From: G963677325 sp963677325
GTDB lineage: Bacteria > Bacteroidota > Bacteroidia > Bacteroidales > Prolixibacteraceae
Direction: 5' to 3'
Assembly (NCBI GenBank): GCA_963677325.2
Contig: CAXXGM010000003.1
Span: forward strand, 124,001-188,000
DNA length: 64,000 bases
Below the pieces are notes generated by a model, which had not been told where the DNA came from, ran no database searches, and saw only the letters and a program-made list of their open reading frames with translations. Shown piece by piece: positions 62,585 to 64,000 of this stretch. Each line of letters opens with the position of its first letter. Within the stretch, counting starts at the first letter, position 1. The position numbers were made by a program, and so were the translations under genes.

Positions 62585-64000
62585 ATGAAAAAACGCTTCC
62601 TTTTTCTCCTCCTTTTAGCAACGGCTTACGGCCCGTTATTTTCTTATTCACAGGATAATGGAATCAGGCAGGTTAAGATCAGCCGCTTTGAGCTGCAGTC
62701 TTCTGAATTGGTAAAGGAGACCGGTGAAAGCATTTCTTCACCCGATTATCACTCCCCGGTTTATTGGTTCCCGGTTTCAGTCCCTTCGACTGTTCTGACA
62801 GGGCTTGTGGCCAACAGGGTATATCCTGACCCCTATTCAGGATTGAATAACATGCTGATACCCGATGCTTCGGATGAGTTTAATAAAACCTATAATCTCG
62901 AACAGTTCAGTCATATTCCAAATGTAGGCAACCCGTGGAAAAAACCCTACTGGTACAGGGCTTCTTTTACCGTTCCTGCCAAAGACAAAGGGCGGCATTT
63001 TCAACTTATTTTCAAGGGGATTAATTACAGGGCAGCCGTCTGGCTGAATGGGAAGCAAATTGCCGATTCAACGAAAATGGTTGGAACCTTTGCCGAATAC
63101 AGTTTTGACATCAGTAAAATAGTTAAGGCGGGAGAAGAAAATGCTTTGGCTGTTAAGATCTATCCTCTTGATTATCCTGGGCTTCCTGCAACAGAGCAAT
63201 TAAAGGCGCTGGGTGATTTTTACGCCAACGGAGGCCCGACAGGGGATATCGGTAAGAATGTTACCATGGTTTGTTCGGCCGGGTGGGATTGGATGCCTCC
63301 TGTACGCGACCGTAACATGGGGATCTGGCAGCCTGTTTATATCCGAACCTCTGGCAAGGTTACCTTGTCCAATCCTCAACTGATCACCGATTTACCCAAC
63401 TTACCCGATACTTCGGTTGCAAAACTTTCATTAAAGCTTACCCTATCAAACCACGATCAGCAATCCTCCAAAGGCATTCTGAAAGTCAATATCAGTCCTG
63501 AAAATTTCAAAGGAAGCTCTTTACTGATCACGAAAGAGCTGAATATGGCCGCCAACAATACCAGCGAAGTAAACTTTACCGCCGATCAGTTCAAACAGCT
63601 GATCATTAAACAGCCGCGCTTGTGGTGGCCTTCAGGATACGGGAACCCCAATCTTTACCGTGTTCAGCTGAAGTATGAATCCAACGGAGTGATTTCAGAC
63701 GATACAACTTTTGTGTTTGGTATCCGCACGGTTAGTTCAAAGGCGGTTGAAGTTCCGGGCAAAAATCTCAGGCGGGATTTTTACGTCAATGGCAAAAGAG
63801 TTCATCTTACAGGCGGAGCGTGGGTTCCGGATATGATGCTTAACCGTGACTCGATCCGCGAGGATGAGGAAATGCATCTTTATAAAAACAGCAACATCAA
63901 TCTTGTGAGGATCTGGGGCGGTGGAATTACACCCCCGGATGTATTTTTTGATCTTGCAGATAAATACGGGATGCTTGTTTGGTCTGATTTTTGGGTAACA
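62585..64000 (+). CDS. GH2 family glycosidase, 3' truncated by window
   Basis: The first 472 codons of a secreted glycoside hydrolase of family 2, open to the end of the window. Signal peptide to about residue 23. Sugar-binding domain at about 30-220 (KKPYWYRASFTVPAKDKGRHFQLIFKGINYRAAVWLNGKQIADSTKMVGTFAEYSFDI), then GWDWMPPVRDRNMGIWQPVYI, which resembles exo-beta-D-glucosaminidase-type (CsxA) GH2 enzymes. The TIM barrel begins at about 400 with FYVNGKRVHLTGGAWVPDMMLNRDS ... INLVRIWGGGITPPDVFFDLADKYGMLVWSDFW. The catalytic acids lie beyond the window. Confidence 0.88.
   Translation, partial: MKKRFLFLLLLATAYGPLFSYSQDNGIRQVKISRFELQSSELVKETGESISSPDYHSPVYWFPVSVPSTVLTGLVANRVYPDPYSGLNNMLIPDASDEFNKTYNLEQFSHIPNVGNPWKKPYWYRASFTVPAKDKGRHFQLIFKGINYRAAVWLNGKQIADSTKMVGTFAEYSFDISKIVKAGEENALAVKIYPLDYPGLPATEQLKALGDFYANGGPTGDIGKNVTMVCSAGWDWMPPVRDRNMGIWQPVYIRTSGKVTLSNPQLITDLPNLPDTSVAKLSLKLTLSNHDQQSSKGILKVNISPENFKGSSLLITKELNMAANNTSEVNFTADQFKQLIIKQPRLWWPSGYGNPNLYRVQLKYESNGVISDDTTFVFGIRTVSSKAVEVPGKNLRRDFYVNGKRVHLTGGAWVPDMMLNRDSIREDEEMHLYKNSNINLVRIWGGGITPPDVFFDLADKYGMLVWSDFWVT

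Overview
This 64 kb window is chromosomal DNA from a member of the Bacteroidota, most likely an anaerobic polysaccharide degrader near the Bacteroidales/Marinilabiliales. The support is family content (DUF4249 and DUF4270 lipoproteins, TonB-C domains fused to regulators, M56/BlaI pairs, a GlgA-like stub, an RRM protein), promoters of the Bacteroidota type (TTTG, 18-21 bases, TAnnTTTG), few clear Shine-Dalgarno sites, and an anaerobe-type homocysteine pathway. There is no rRNA, CRISPR array or prophage. Most of the window is ordinary core genome with accessory carbohydrate genes at both ends and in the middle.

Layout. 1-2.9 kb: the 3' part of a heparinase II/III-like gene and a GH28-like beta-helix enzyme. 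2.9-3.7 kb: repeats and a gene remnant. 3.7-6.1 kb: ECF sigma factor overlapping a membrane regulator with a TonB-C domain. 6.3-7.1 kb: initiator tRNA-Met and tRNA-Cys, both on the minus strand. 7.2-18 kb: housekeeping genes (radical SAM, tsaB, LytTR regulator, RRM protein, DUF4249, dprA, RhlE-like helicase, pdxH, coiled-coil protein, radA). 18.3-24.2 kb: panD-panC, divergent from a GlgA-like protein, then DUF4270, an Ig-like lipoprotein and a small protein. 24.3 kb: mntP. 25.3-31.5 kb: aspartate-semialdehyde sulfurtransferase, NIL/ferredoxin partner, UPF0280 protein and full-length metH, a plausible route from aspartate semialdehyde to methionine. 31.6-34 kb: sirtuin and glpT. 34.2-40.1 kb: a full-length paralogue of the first heparinase-like gene and an M16 peptidase. 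40.1-47.5 kb: small genes, an intact IS4-family element with a 9 bp target duplication, a BlaR1/BlaI pair with an operator, and an AsmA-like protein. 47.7-53 kb: aromatic amino acid genes aroA, aroB, DAHP synthase-chorismate mutase and tyrA. tyrA is preceded by a leader peptide with eight aromatic codons in a row and by a terminator/antiterminator. 53.1-54.1 kb: a ParE-type toxin-antitoxin pair and rnpB. 54.2-64 kb: DUF6807, rocD, a LysM/periplasmic-binding protein, an EEP hydrolase, a sulfatase, a sugar isomerase and the 5' half of a GH2 enzyme.

The most interesting items are the attenuator ahead of tyrA, the homocysteine-methionine cluster, the TonB-C domains on two membrane regulators, a glycogen-synthase homologue without its substrate-binding motif, and several families of dispersed intergenic repeats. 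One of these repeats supplies the last codons and the stop codon of aroB.
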